A stretch of 64,000 nucleotides of DNA from Syntrophobacteraceae bacterium (GTDB lineage: Bacteria; Desulfobacterota; Syntrophobacteria; Syntrophobacterales; Syntrophobacteraceae): the NCBI GenBank assembly GCA_031292195.1, contig JARLHP010000026.1, forward strand, positions 17,198 through 81,197. The letters run 5' to 3'. The notes beneath the pieces were generated by a model. It ran no database searches. It was not told the origin of the DNA and worked only from the letters and a program-made list of their open reading frames with translations. Below are positions 21,475 to 30,132 of the stretch, piece after piece (positions within the stretch are counted from its first letter, which is position 1; each line of letters starts with the position of its first letter). The position numbers and the translations under genes are program-made.

Positions 21475-21660
21475 GCGCGAGAGGGAAAACCTGGTGGAGC
21501 GACTGGTGATAATGGCGGACGGAAGACGAAATCTGCACGGGCGTTCTGCAATCTGGGCAGGGTTACTCCCAGTTTTTTTGCGCTTGCGTCTTGTTCCAGC
21601 CATTCTGTTCGAGTTCGGTCAGGATTTCTCTGCACTCTATTTCTTCGATGCGCTGACGCC
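21475..21660. pseudogene. Rearranged nifA C-terminal remnant: forward segment joined head-to-head to an inverted HTH segment
   Basis: 21475-21545 GCGCGAGAGGGAAAACCTGGTGGAGCGACTGGTGATAATGGC matches nifA 19160-19230; reverse complement of 21546-21660 encodes RIEEIECREILTELEQNGWNKTQAQKNWE, matching Nif[30 protein letters not shown]. Confidence 0.85.
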
Positions 21661-21674
21661 CTCTATCCCCGGGG

Positions 21675-21755
21675 GATCCGGATCGCGGGGCGGCTGTGCC
21701 GCACACGATGAAGCCCGCGACCGGAAAACCGGCGCCGATGGCGCAAAAACTGGTC
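21675..21755 (+). repeat. Repeat family C, copy 2
   Basis: ATCCGGATCGCGGGGCGGCTGTGCCGCACACGATGAAGCCCGCGACCGGAAAACCGGCGCCGATGGCGCAAAAA. Confidence 0.75.
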
Positions 21756-21818
21756 CGACATTGGGGATAGACCCCGGGAGGACGGATAGGCAAAACTCCT
21801 CGCGGAGAGCGGGGAATA

Positions 21819-22025
21819 TCAGTCTTTTTCGATACTTACTTCGGTGGCTTTTACGACCGCATAGACGTCGTCCCCGGCCTTGAGGTTCAGCCGCCGGACA
21901 CTGTTCGTGGTGATCACGGAGGTAACCGTTCCCGCAGGGGTTTCAACTTCTATTTCAGAAACCACATCGCCTTGCAAGATAGTCTTAATTTTACCTTTCA
22001 AGTGATTCCGAATGCTTGTTTGCAT
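21819..22025 (-). CDS. mop: Molbindin / Mop-type molybdenum-pterin-binding protein (single TOBE domain)
   Basis: 68 aa: SIRNHLKGKIKTILQGDVVSEIEVETPAGTVTSVITTNSVRRLNLKAGDDVYAVVKATEVSIEKD. Confidence 0.9.
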   Translation of the reverse strand: MQTSIRNHLKGKIKTILQGDVVSEIEVETPAGTVTSVITTNSVRRLNLKAGDDVYAVVKATEVSIEKD

Positions 22026-22323
22026 GTTTCGCCTCCTGTCAGTTGAAGAAATAATATAGGGTAGGCCTAAATATGTAACCATTCCCTGAGATATTGTCAA
22101 GGCATGCGGGTTGGTGTTGGGTCTATTATAGACATTAAACATATTTATCGTTTGTACTTATCAAGTAATACGCTTGGAGCGTAAATTGAGAGTTGGCAGG
22201 GGAGCCAATCCGGTTCAAGATGCGTGAGGGCGATGGGTTCCACTGCGTATCACCCATCCTACTTCCCTTTGGATCGAGTCAACCGTTGCAACCCATATAG
22301 GAAACCATGGCAGAAGAGATTTT

Positions 22324-22400
22324 TGGGCCATCGGCGCCGGCGCTCCGGTCGCGGGCTTCGTCGGGTGCGGCATAGCCGCCGTGCGACCCGGATCCCGGGG
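22324..22400 (-). repeat. Repeat family C, copy 3 (inverted)
   Basis: CATCGGCGCCGGCGCTCCGGTCGCGGGCTTCGTCGGGTGCGGCATAGCCGCCGTGCGACCCGGAT is the reverse complement of the family C core with changes. Confidence 0.65.
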
Positions 22401-22980
22401 GGCCAATGTTGTTAGGTTGAGAAGCCCCGAGTTTTTCCCGCCTGTTTGAACACCATTTGTTTGGAGGCCTCTTTGTGACTCTTGGCTGAAAAGGGTGGCG
22501 AGATTTGGGCCTGTAGTCCCTCCCGCGTGAGATGGCATTTTAGATATCGGTGAATATTTTTATTGCTTTTTGCGGATCATCCGGTGCGAGTATGGCCGCG
22601 TTGGGTGGGATTCAATATGATCAGAGATATCTTGATTGATGGTTATGATCCGCGACCCCGTAAGGGGTCTCTGATCTGCGACCCCTCACGGGGTCGTCGT
22701 CTTCTTTTTCGTTCCTTTCCGGGGGTATCGGCCCTACGGCCTCAACCCCCGGCTAATGGCTTTGATCCCTGCGGGATCACGATCGTCGCAAAAAAAATGA
22801 ACAGCACAGTTGAGCCGATTAACTCAACCTCCCATGGGCTGACGCCCACAAAGAAAGATGAAAAACCGGGTCCTTGGCCCACTGAACTTTTCAGACAAAC
22901 AACATTTCGGGGGGGCGGGAGGGGCTCATGTCCCCCCCAAGCCCCCGCTCTTTTGCCCTTCGGCTTGTCAGTGACTCACG

Positions 22981-23450
22981 TCATGCCGCGAGGCTGATCT
23001 CGATTTTTTCCACCCCTTTTACGTATCTCGACCCGGTAAAGTAATCCCGGGAGGAGATGAGATCGGGCCTTCCATGCCCCGCGCACAATGGTTTGCCGTT
23101 CTTTTCGATCAGGAGCATGACGCCCTCGCCTATGGGGGAATTGAATATCTCCTGCCAGGAAAAAACCACCCTGTACCCGTCTCCGGCCGTTACAGTCACG
23201 AACATCCTCTTCGGTAATAACCTCTGCCCGCCTGATCCCGTCTTCCAGAACCACTCCGCGGCAATGGGCGATGCGGCCCTTCGGATCTCCGCTGCCGCAG
23301 ATTATCTGAAGGTCCCTGACATCCTCCACTTCCATGGCGCATAACTCGCTGGTGTGAAGGATGAGGGGGCGCTTTACCCTTCCGGTTACCGTGACTTCAT
23401 TGCCCACCGTTGGAGCTTGTGTATTCTGTGCGACTTGCCCGGAAGATCCC
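22981..23450 (-). pseudogene. SUOX-fold molybdopterin-oxidoreductase-like domain protein, frameshifted
   Basis: NEVTVTGRVKRPLILHTSELCAMEVEDVRDLQIICGSGDPKGRIAHCRGVVLEDGIRRAEVITEED in one frame continues in another as FVTVTAGDGYRVVFSWQEIFNSPIGEGVMLLIEKNGKPL; shift near 23205. Confidence 0.6.
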
Positions 23451-23913
23451 GCGCACAAAGCTCTACCCCCACCCTTTGAAGCCGCAGCAGGTCGTTTTCG
23501 GGGACCATCGCCATGGCGGCGACTTTTGCCGGCTTTCCTTCCATCCGCGGAAAGCAGCTCTTCGCAAAGCTCCCCACTTTTTCGTTGAAGTCCGCCCGCG
23601 CACTCACCCGCACACAATTGGACGAGCGAGTCTCGATAAACGTGGCGGCCGGCTTGCCGTAATCCATCATTTTGATGCTGCGTTTTCCAGGCGTGCGCCC
23701 GGTTACGGCAATTATGCCGTCCACCGGACACCGATCGGTTTCCACAAATATGACCAAATCCTTTCCCGCGGGGCCTTTGGAATCTTCAATGCCCAGTTCC
23801 CTCAGAGCGGCCAGGGCCATTCTCACACCGAGCACCAGCCCTTCACACAAATGTCCATGAAACTTCTCGGCTCCATCCACCATGACTTGTAAATTTCCAT
23901 CCGCCCAATACAT
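23386..23913 (-). CDS. FmdE-family (formylmethanofuran dehydrogenase subunit E-like) protein
   Basis: FHGHLCEGLVLGVRMALAALRELG, VETDRCPVDGIIAVTGRTPGKRSIKMMDYGKPAATF. Confidence 0.8.
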   Translation of the reverse strand: MYWADGNLQVMVDGAEKFHGHLCEGLVLGVRMALAALRELGIEDSKGPAGKDLVIFVETDRCPVDGIIAVTGRTPGKRSIKMMDYGKPAATFIETRSSNCVRVSARADFNEKVGSFAKSCFPRMEGKPAKVAAMAMVPENDLLRLQRVGVELCARDLPGKSHRIHKLQRWAMKSR

Positions 23914-23977
23914 CGCAGTCTCCCCGGTTGATTGTGGAATTCCATGTTGCGACGGATTTGCAAAAGGGGTACCAATG

Positions 23978-23998
23978 GCTTATATACACTACATAACG
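23978..23998. promoter_or_regulatory. Near-palindrome resembling a ModE-type operator in the FmdE/SBP divergent intergenic region
   Basis: GCTTATATA-CAC-TACATAACG; half-sites TTATATA / TACATAA resemble ModE half-sites, though the spacer is shorter than in the E. coli mod operator as I recall it. Confidence 0.35.
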
Positions 23999-24275
23999 TA
24001 TGGATTAAGCGATGCGGGTAGAGCGCTTGACAGCGCAAAAGATATTTTTCCTACATTTTTGAATTACAACCTTACACTTTTGAAGAGGGCTTCCTTGTCG
24101 TGCGTTTGGAATAAATGGGGAGGCTTCCTGCTCGAACAGGTCCTGGCGGGTTTTTTCATATCACTTCGGGCATGGCAAACCTGGCGCTTTCGACTCACAT
24201 TCCGCTGGAATCGGTTTTGCAATTGAGATCATTTACCGTGATTTTGGAGCGCGTTAAATCGAGGAGAGGAAAAAA

Positions 24276-25376
24276 GTGAATATTCAGTTGCAAACACTGA
24301 TCCGTTCCATAACTGAGATGGCTGAGGAAAAGGAGGGCTTGGCGGGGCCCGAAAAACTCGATCTTCTGCTTTACGCCCCCTGCCCCGTGAAACTGGTTAT
24401 GAAAGAGCGGATCGAGCGCATCGTTCATTCGCACCGGGAAAGAAACGTGGAGCTTAGCGTCCACATTCCGATGGGATGCACCTCGGTCGACCCCTACGAT
24501 CCGGTCTACCTGGCAAAAGACGCGGGAGAACTGCCGGCAATCATCGGTTCCATTGGGTTTGGCGACTTTTGGAAGAAGGAATTCGTCAATCGATTCGTTC
24601 GCGAAGGAGTGTTCGAAGCGGTTCTTGCTCCCCGAGTCAACCCCATGTTCGAAAAGGCCGGTCTGATCGACCCCCGGGGTTGTTACACCATCTACGGAGT
24701 CACCCCCTATATTTTCCTGGTGGACACCAGAAAGTTGGGCGGTCGGGCCATTCCACGAACCTGGGAAGATCTTCTGGACGTAAAATACAGAAACGAGATC
24801 GTGATGTGCGGGGACGGCGATGACATGGCCGACGCCGTCATCCTGAACATGTATAAGGACCGGGGATTGGATGGATTGAAACAGCTTGCCGGCAACGTGA
24901 AGAGCATAATGCACTCCTCGCAGATGGCCAAAATCGCGGGAACAGATGACCCCGAGGCGGCGGCTGTTTTCGTCATCCCCTGCTTTTTTGCCGAAAGCAC
25001 CAAAAGGGCGGACCATGTGCGGGCGGTGTGGCCCGAGGATGGGGCGGCGGCAAGCCCGCTCTATTTTCTGGCCAAAAAGAGCGATCTGGAGCGGTTAAGG
25101 GAGCTGATAGCGTTTTTTACCGAGGGCTTTCAAACCATCGAGAGCGCATCCTGGTTCATCCCTCTGGGGGCAACCGAGATGCCCGGCTTGCCGGTGAACG
25201 CGGCCATAAAGTGGATCGGATGGAATTTTATCGAAGAAAACGACGTCAACGGCCTGCGCGATGAGCTGAACCTGGTTTTTCGGGCAGCTCTGCCAGGAAG
25301 CGGGGAGCGAGGAAGGGGATGCGGGGAGCAGGGCAAGGGGCGGGGTGTTTTGACGGGTCGCGAGGGGCTGCGATGA
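24276..25376 (+). CDS. ABC substrate-binding-like protein lacking a signal peptide
   Basis: Type II periplasmic-binding-protein-like sequence (YTIYGVTPYIFLVDTRKLGGRAIPRTWEDLLDVKYRNEIVMCGDGDDMADAVILNMYKD) with hydrophilic N-terminus MNIQLQTLIRSITEMAEEKEG. Confidence 0.65.
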   Translation: MNIQLQTLIRSITEMAEEKEGLAGPEKLDLLLYAPCPVKLVMKERIERIVHSHRERNVELSVHIPMGCTSVDPYDPVYLAKDAGELPAIIGSIGFGDFWKKEFVNRFVREGVFEAVLAPRVNPMFEKAGLIDPRGCYTIYGVTPYIFLVDTRKLGGRAIPRTWEDLLDVKYRNEIVMCGDGDDMADAVILNMYKDRGLDGLKQLAGNVKSIMHSSQMAKIAGTDDPEAAAVFVIPCFFAESTKRADHVRAVWPEDGAAASPLYFLAKKSDLERLRELIAFFTEGFQTIESASWFIPLGATEMPGLPVNAAIKWIGWNFIEENDVNGLRDELNLVFRAALPGSGERGRGCGEQGKGRGVLTGREGLR

Positions 25377-26074
25377 GGCTGATCACGGTGGCCGGACCGC
25401 CCTCCTGCGGAAAGACCTCCCTTATCATCAAGACATGCACCCATCTCATGGCTGGAGGCTTATCCTGCGCGGTGGTCAAGTTCGACTGCCTTCAGAGTCA
25501 GGACGACGTGGCCTACACGGCGGCAAACATCCCGGTCTCGGTTGTGCTTTCAGGCGGCCTGTGCCCCGACCATTATTTTGCCACCAACCTGGAGGAGGCA
25601 TTCGCCTGGGCTTCGGGAGCGCAGTGCTGCATCATAGAAACGGCCGGACTCTGCAATCGCTGCTCGCCTCATATCAAAGGCCTGATGGCCGTCTGCGTCA
25701 TCGACAACCTCATGGGAATCGAGGCCCCCAAAAAAATCGGGCCGATGCTCCAGATGGCCGACCTTATCGCCGTCACCAAAGGAGATCTCGTATCCCAGGC
25801 CGAAAGGGAGGTATATCGACACCGCATCCGCCAGATGAACCGGCGGGCAGTCATAAGGCAGGTGAACGGCCTGACCGGACAGGGTTGCAGGGATCTTGCC
25901 GCTATCATGGCGGAAGCTCCCTCCGTGGAATCGGTCACAGATATGAAACTGAGGTTTTCCATGCCTGCGGCTATTTGCTCCTATTGTCTGAGCGAGAGGC
26001 GAATCGGTGCAAAATACCAAAAAGGCAACGTGAAGAAGGCCTCTTTCGGGAAAACGGTATGCAACACGATCTAA
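25373..26074 (+). CDS. P-loop GTPase of the SIMIBI (CobW/HypB/UreG-like) type
   Basis: ITVAGPPSCGKTSLIIKTCTHL P-loop, CCIIETAGLCNRC, LIAVTKGDLV (NKxD-like); start overlaps the upstream stop (ATGA). Confidence 0.75.
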   Translation: MRLITVAGPPSCGKTSLIIKTCTHLMAGGLSCAVVKFDCLQSQDDVAYTAANIPVSVVLSGGLCPDHYFATNLEEAFAWASGAQCCIIETAGLCNRCSPHIKGLMAVCVIDNLMGIEAPKKIGPMLQMADLIAVTKGDLVSQAEREVYRHRIRQMNRRAVIRQVNGLTGQGCRDLAAIMAEAPSVESVTDMKLRFSMPAAICSYCLSERRIGAKYQKGNVKKASFGKTVCNTI

Positions 26075-26850
26075 CCCTGCTAACGAGTCTGACTGTTACA
26101 GCGGGCCGCGACAAATCGGGAACAGAGGAAGCCGAAGACGTAGTCTTCCGGCCGGGGGAAATCTCGGCGCTTCTTGGACCCACAGGATCGGGCAAGAGCC
26201 GGTTTCTATCGGATATCGAATCCATGGCCAACGGGGATACGCCAACCGGGCGCAAACTCCTGCTAAACGGAGTGGAGCCCGATTCCGACGAGCGCTTTAG
26301 TCTCCAGGGAACGCTGGTAGCCCAGCTTTCGCAGAACATGAACTTCGTTTTGGACATGAGGGTTGGGGACTTCATTTTTACCCATGCGGAAAGCCGTGGA
26401 GTTTCCGATGCACGGGAGGCCGCATTGCGGGTGATGGAGGAGGCGAATCGGCTGGCGGGCGAGCCCTTCCACCCGGAAAATCACCTGGCCCAGCTTTCGG
26501 GCGGGCAGTCCCGGGCCTTGATGATTGCCGACACGGCGCTTCTTAGCTGGTCCCCGGTCATTTTGATAGACGAAATCGAAAACGCGGGCGTGGACAAGCG
26601 CAGGGCTCTGGAGTTGCTGGTGAAAAGCGACAAGATCATCGTGATCGCCACGCACGATCCCGTGCTGGCCCTGTCGGCGGATCGAAGGCTTGTCTTCCAG
26701 AATGGAGGGGTGAAGGGGAGTTTCCAGCGAACCGGCCGGGAAGAAGAACTCCTGGGTGAGCTTCTGGAGATGGAACTGAAATTTTCCCGCGTCCGTGAGG
26801 CCTTGCGCAGCGGCGTGGCGCCCGTTTTGGAACCAGTCCACCCGGGGTGA
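26059..26850 (+). CDS. ABC-type ATP-binding protein
   Basis: Walker A GPTGSGKS, signature QLSGGQSRALMIADTAL, Walker B PVILIDEIENAG; start overlaps the GTPase end. Confidence 0.85.
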   Translation: MQHDLTLLTSLTVTAGRDKSGTEEAEDVVFRPGEISALLGPTGSGKSRFLSDIESMANGDTPTGRKLLLNGVEPDSDERFSLQGTLVAQLSQNMNFVLDMRVGDFIFTHAESRGVSDAREAALRVMEEANRLAGEPFHPENHLAQLSGGQSRALMIADTALLSWSPVILIDEIENAGVDKRRALELLVKSDKIIVIATHDPVLALSADRRLVFQNGGVKGSFQRTGREEELLGELLEMELKFSRVREALRSGVAPVLEPVHPG

Positions 26851-26877
26851 CATCGATTGATCCGGGCACAGGACTAA

Positions 26878-26964
26878 AAGGCATAGGACGAATAGGACGA
26901 ATAAGACTTATAGGACGAATTAAAAGCAGAGAGTAGCCAACCGTCCAGGGATAGCCCTGGCTGG
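26878..26964 (+). repeat. Repeat family B, copy 2
   Basis: AAGGCATAGGACGAATAGGACGAATAAGACTTATAGGACGAATTAAAAGCAGAGAGTAGCCAACCGTCCAGGGATAGCCCTGGCTGG. Confidence 0.75.
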
Positions 26965-26994
26965 AGATTGTGAGGCCATGTGGTACTCCCCCGC

Positions 26995-28530
26995 TTAACC
27001 CTGTTCGCCAAATTCTATCCCCTGGGCCAGGTCCATTCGGCCGGACCAGTTGACAGTGCAGGTCTGGCGGCGCATGTAGGCCTTCCAGGCGTCCGAGCCC
27101 GATTCTCTTCCACCTCCGGTTTGCTTTTCGCCTCCGAAGGCCCCGCCGATCTCGGCCCCCGAGGTGCTGACATTTACATTTGCTATGCCGCAGTCGCTGC
27201 CCCGGGCGCTCAAAAAGAGTTCGGAGTCGCGCAGATCGTTTGTAAAGATGGCGGAAGAAAGGCCCTGTGGAACGTCATTGTGGAATTTAAGGGCCTCTTC
27301 TATGGTTTCATAGCGAATCATGTAGAGTATGGGGGCAAAGGTTTCTTTCTTTACGACGGGGAAGCTGCTTTGCACCTCGCAGATGCAGGGGCGCGCGTAG
27401 GCGCCGGTATCATAGAGGCCTCCGGTCAGAGGCTCGCCTCCATAGAGGATTTTTCCGCCGGATTTTGTGATTTCCGCCAGCGCCTTTTGCATCGTTTCGA
27501 CTGCTTCTTTGTCGATCAGGGGTCCCATCAGGACGCCGTCTTCGAGCGGGTTGCCGATTTTTACCTGCCTGTAGGCGGCAATCAGCCGTTTTTTTAGGAC
27601 ATCGAATATCGAGTTGGAGACGATGAGCCGCCTGATAGTGGTGCACCTTTGCCCCGAGGTCCCCACGGCGCCAAACAGGACGGCCCGCACGACGAGGTCA
27701 AGGTCCGCGCCGGGGGTAACGATGACTCCGTTATTGCCGCCCAGTTCCAGGAGAGGTCTTGCGAGGCGAGAGACCACGACCGAGCCGACGCGTCTTCCCA
27801 TCGGTACGCTGCCTGTGGCCGAGATGAGCGGGAGCCGCTCGTCGGCAGCCAGTTTCTCCCCGATATCCTCTCCAGGGCCGATAACCACGTTTAGAAGACC
27901 GGGAGGAAACCCACAGTCCGCAGCTACCCCGGCCGCCAGTACATTTGCGGCGACGGCGCAAAGGGGGACCTTGCCGGAGGGTTTCCAGACGACGGTATCT
28001 CCGGCGATCAGGGCCAGCATGGCGTTCCAGGCCCACACCGCAACGGGGAAATTGAACGCGGTGATAACGCCCACCGGGCCGAGCGGATGGTATTGCTCGA
28101 AGAGTCGGTGCCCGGGCCTTTCGCTGTGCATGGAAAGTCCATAGAGCATTCGGGACTGGCCGACCGCAAAGTCGCACATATCGATCAGCTCCTGGACTTC
28201 ACCTTCCCCTTCGGCCCGTATTTTTCCCATCTCGATGGAGATTAGGGCGCCAAGCTCTTTTTTTCGCCCGCGAAAGGCTTCCCCGATCCGGCGGACCAGT
28301 TCTCCGCGCTGCGGTGCAGGCACATCGCGCCATCGCAGGAAAGCTTCTCCCGCCGCTTGCACCACCCGGTCATAGGCTGTTGCATCGGCCTGCCTTATCT
28401 TGCACAGAATCTTGCCGTCCACCGGCGAAATGGATTCAATGACACTGCCCAGGCAATCCAGGCGGTTCAGGCCGATCAGGGCGCCCTGCTCCGGTTCGCG
28501 TATGCCCAGCCTTTCTAGAAGAGTATCCAT
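26995..28530 (-). CDS. Aldehyde dehydrogenase, ALDH7 (aminoadipate-semialdehyde dehydrogenase)-like
   Basis: GPVGVITAFNFPVAVWAWNAMLALIAGDTVVWKPSGKVPL; ELGGNNGVIVTP; GTSGQRCTTIRRL. Confidence 0.88.
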   Translation of the reverse strand: MDTLLERLGIREPEQGALIGLNRLDCLGSVIESISPVDGKILCKIRQADATAYDRVVQAAGEAFLRWRDVPAPQRGELVRRIGEAFRGRKKELGALISIEMGKIRAEGEGEVQELIDMCDFAVGQSRMLYGLSMHSERPGHRLFEQYHPLGPVGVITAFNFPVAVWAWNAMLALIAGDTVVWKPSGKVPLCAVAANVLAAGVAADCGFPPGLLNVVIGPGEDIGEKLAADERLPLISATGSVPMGRRVGSVVVSRLARPLLELGGNNGVIVTPGADLDLVVRAVLFGAVGTSGQRCTTIRRLIVSNSIFDVLKKRLIAAYRQVKIGNPLEDGVLMGPLIDKEAVETMQKALAEITKSGGKILYGGEPLTGGLYDTGAYARPCICEVQSSFPVVKKETFAPILYMIRYETIEEALKFHNDVPQGLSSAIFTNDLRDSELFLSARGSDCGIANVNVSTSGAEIGGAFGGEKQTGGGRESGSDAWKAYMRRQTCTVNWSGRMDLAQGIEFGEQG

Positions 28531-28552
28531 GGGTTAGTCCTCTAAATCCTGT

Positions 28553-29872
28553 CTAAAGTAGTTTCTTTAGTGTTTTTTCGAAGATGGACAGCCCCGTATT
28601 GACTTCCTCGGCGCTTATGGTAAGGGCGGGGCAAAATCGGAGCGTACTTTCCCCGCATCCGAGCAGGAGCAGGCCCGCTCTAAATGCGGCTTGGACCACG
28701 GAGTCGCGCAAGTCGGGGGCGATCTGCCGGGAGGCCCTGTCACGAACGAATTCCACGCCCACCATCAGGCCTTTTCCGCGCACGTCTCCCATGCATTCGA
28801 AGTTTTCCTGCAGTTGGCGCAAACCGGCCATTAACTGGCTGCCCCTTGCCGCCGCGTTTTCGATCAGGCCTGCTTCCAGAAGAGCGATGGTGGCCAGGGC
28901 CGCGCGGCAGGATATAGGGTTTCCGCCAAAAGTCGAGGCGTGCGACCCGGCGGGCCAGTCCATGAGTTTTGGGCCGGCAATCATAGCCCCCAGCGGCATC
29001 CCTGAGGCAATTCCCTTGGCCAGGGCCATAATGTCGGGTTCCACACCGAAGTGCTCCATGGCGAACATTCTACCCGTTCTTCCCATACCGGATTGAATTT
29101 CGTCGGCCACAAGGAGGATGCCGTACTTTTTGGCCAGCTTGGCCAGTTCCACGTGGAACTCGGCCGGCGGAACGATATAGCCGCCTTCCCCTTGAATCGG
29201 TTCCACAAAGATGGCGGCCACTTCTTCGGGCGAAATGCTGGTGCGGAAGATGGGGTCTTCTATCCATCTCACGCATGCCTGCCCGCAGGTGGGCTGACAC
29301 AGGCCGTAGGGGCAGCGGTAACAGTTGGGATAGGGGACGTGAATGATACCCGGCACGAGAGGATGAAAATACTTTTTCTGATAAGCCTTGCTGGCGGTAA
29401 GAGAAAGGGCCCCCATCGTCCTGCCGTGAAAAGCCCCGAAAAAGGCGATGGCATATTCGCGCCTGGTATGATATCGGGCCAGTTTGAAGGAGGCTTCAAC
29501 GGCCTCCGCCCCCGAGTTGCCGAAAAAGACCCTGGCGCCCCCGGTCATGTTGGCGATTTTCGCCAATTTTTCGGCAAGAATAATCTGGGGCTCATAGTAG
29601 AAGTCGGTTCCCGACATGTGGATGAGCTTTCCGGCCTGGTCCCGGATGGCTCTGACCACTTCGGGATGGCAATGGCCGGTCGAAGTTACGGCGATACCGG
29701 CCGTGAAATCGAGAAACCGGTTTCCGTCGACATCCCGGACCCACAGCCCCTTTGCCTTCTCGACGACCAGCGGATAGACCCTGGTGTAGGACTGAGAAAC
29801 CAGTTGGGAGTCTTTGCGGATGAATTCCGAGGCCCTGGGCCCTGGCAAATCGGTCCTGATCAGCGGTTTCAT
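28553..29872 (-). CDS. Class III aminotransferase (acetylornithine / 4-aminobutyrate type)
   Basis: FGNSGAEAVEASFKLARYHT; LLVADEIQSGMGRTG; HASTFGGNPISCRAALATI. Confidence 0.88.
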   Translation of the reverse strand: MKPLIRTDLPGPRASEFIRKDSQLVSQSYTRVYPLVVEKAKGLWVRDVDGNRFLDFTAGIAVTSTGHCHPEVVRAIRDQAGKLIHMSGTDFYYEPQIILAEKLAKIANMTGGARVFFGNSGAEAVEASFKLARYHTRREYAIAFFGAFHGRTMGALSLTASKAYQKKYFHPLVPGIIHVPYPNCYRCPYGLCQPTCGQACVRWIEDPIFRTSISPEEVAAIFVEPIQGEGGYIVPPAEFHVELAKLAKKYGILLVADEIQSGMGRTGRMFAMEHFGVEPDIMALAKGIASGMPLGAMIAGPKLMDWPAGSHASTFGGNPISCRAALATIALLEAGLIENAAARGSQLMAGLRQLQENFECMGDVRGKGLMVGVEFVRDRASRQIAPDLRDSVVQAAFRAGLLLLGCGESTLRFCPALTISAEEVNTGLSIFEKTLKKLL

Positions 29873-30066
29873 ATAGTGGAGCGCCTTTTTTGCTAAAATA
29901 TCGATCATGAAAGCTACCAAGATAGTTACTCCAGTTTCCGTTTCCATACAATGGGAGTATATATCTTCGATTTAGACCGGGTAATTTGACGAAATACCGG
30001 GGCCTGGTAACCTGCGGACCGATGCGTCGTGGTTTGCCTCTGGCGGGAGAAAGAGCCAGTACTTAT

Positions 30067-30080
30067 ATTGAGCGCTCAAT
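30067..30080. promoter_or_regulatory. 14-bp perfect palindrome ATTGAGCGCTCAAT, candidate TetR-type operator
   Basis: Perfect inverted repeat 53 bp upstream of the E1-alpha start in the divergent intergenic region. Confidence 0.45.
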
Positions 30081-30132
30081 AACAGGGAATATCTTTATTT
30101 TGCATTGAAGATTTCGAGAGGTGAGAAGAATA

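Noticed and set aside
22976-23731. Single 251-aa minus-strand protein as given in the ORF track
   Set aside because: Its N-terminal part is out of frame with FmdE and its C-terminal part loses the SUOX-like pattern; better explained by overlap plus frameshift.
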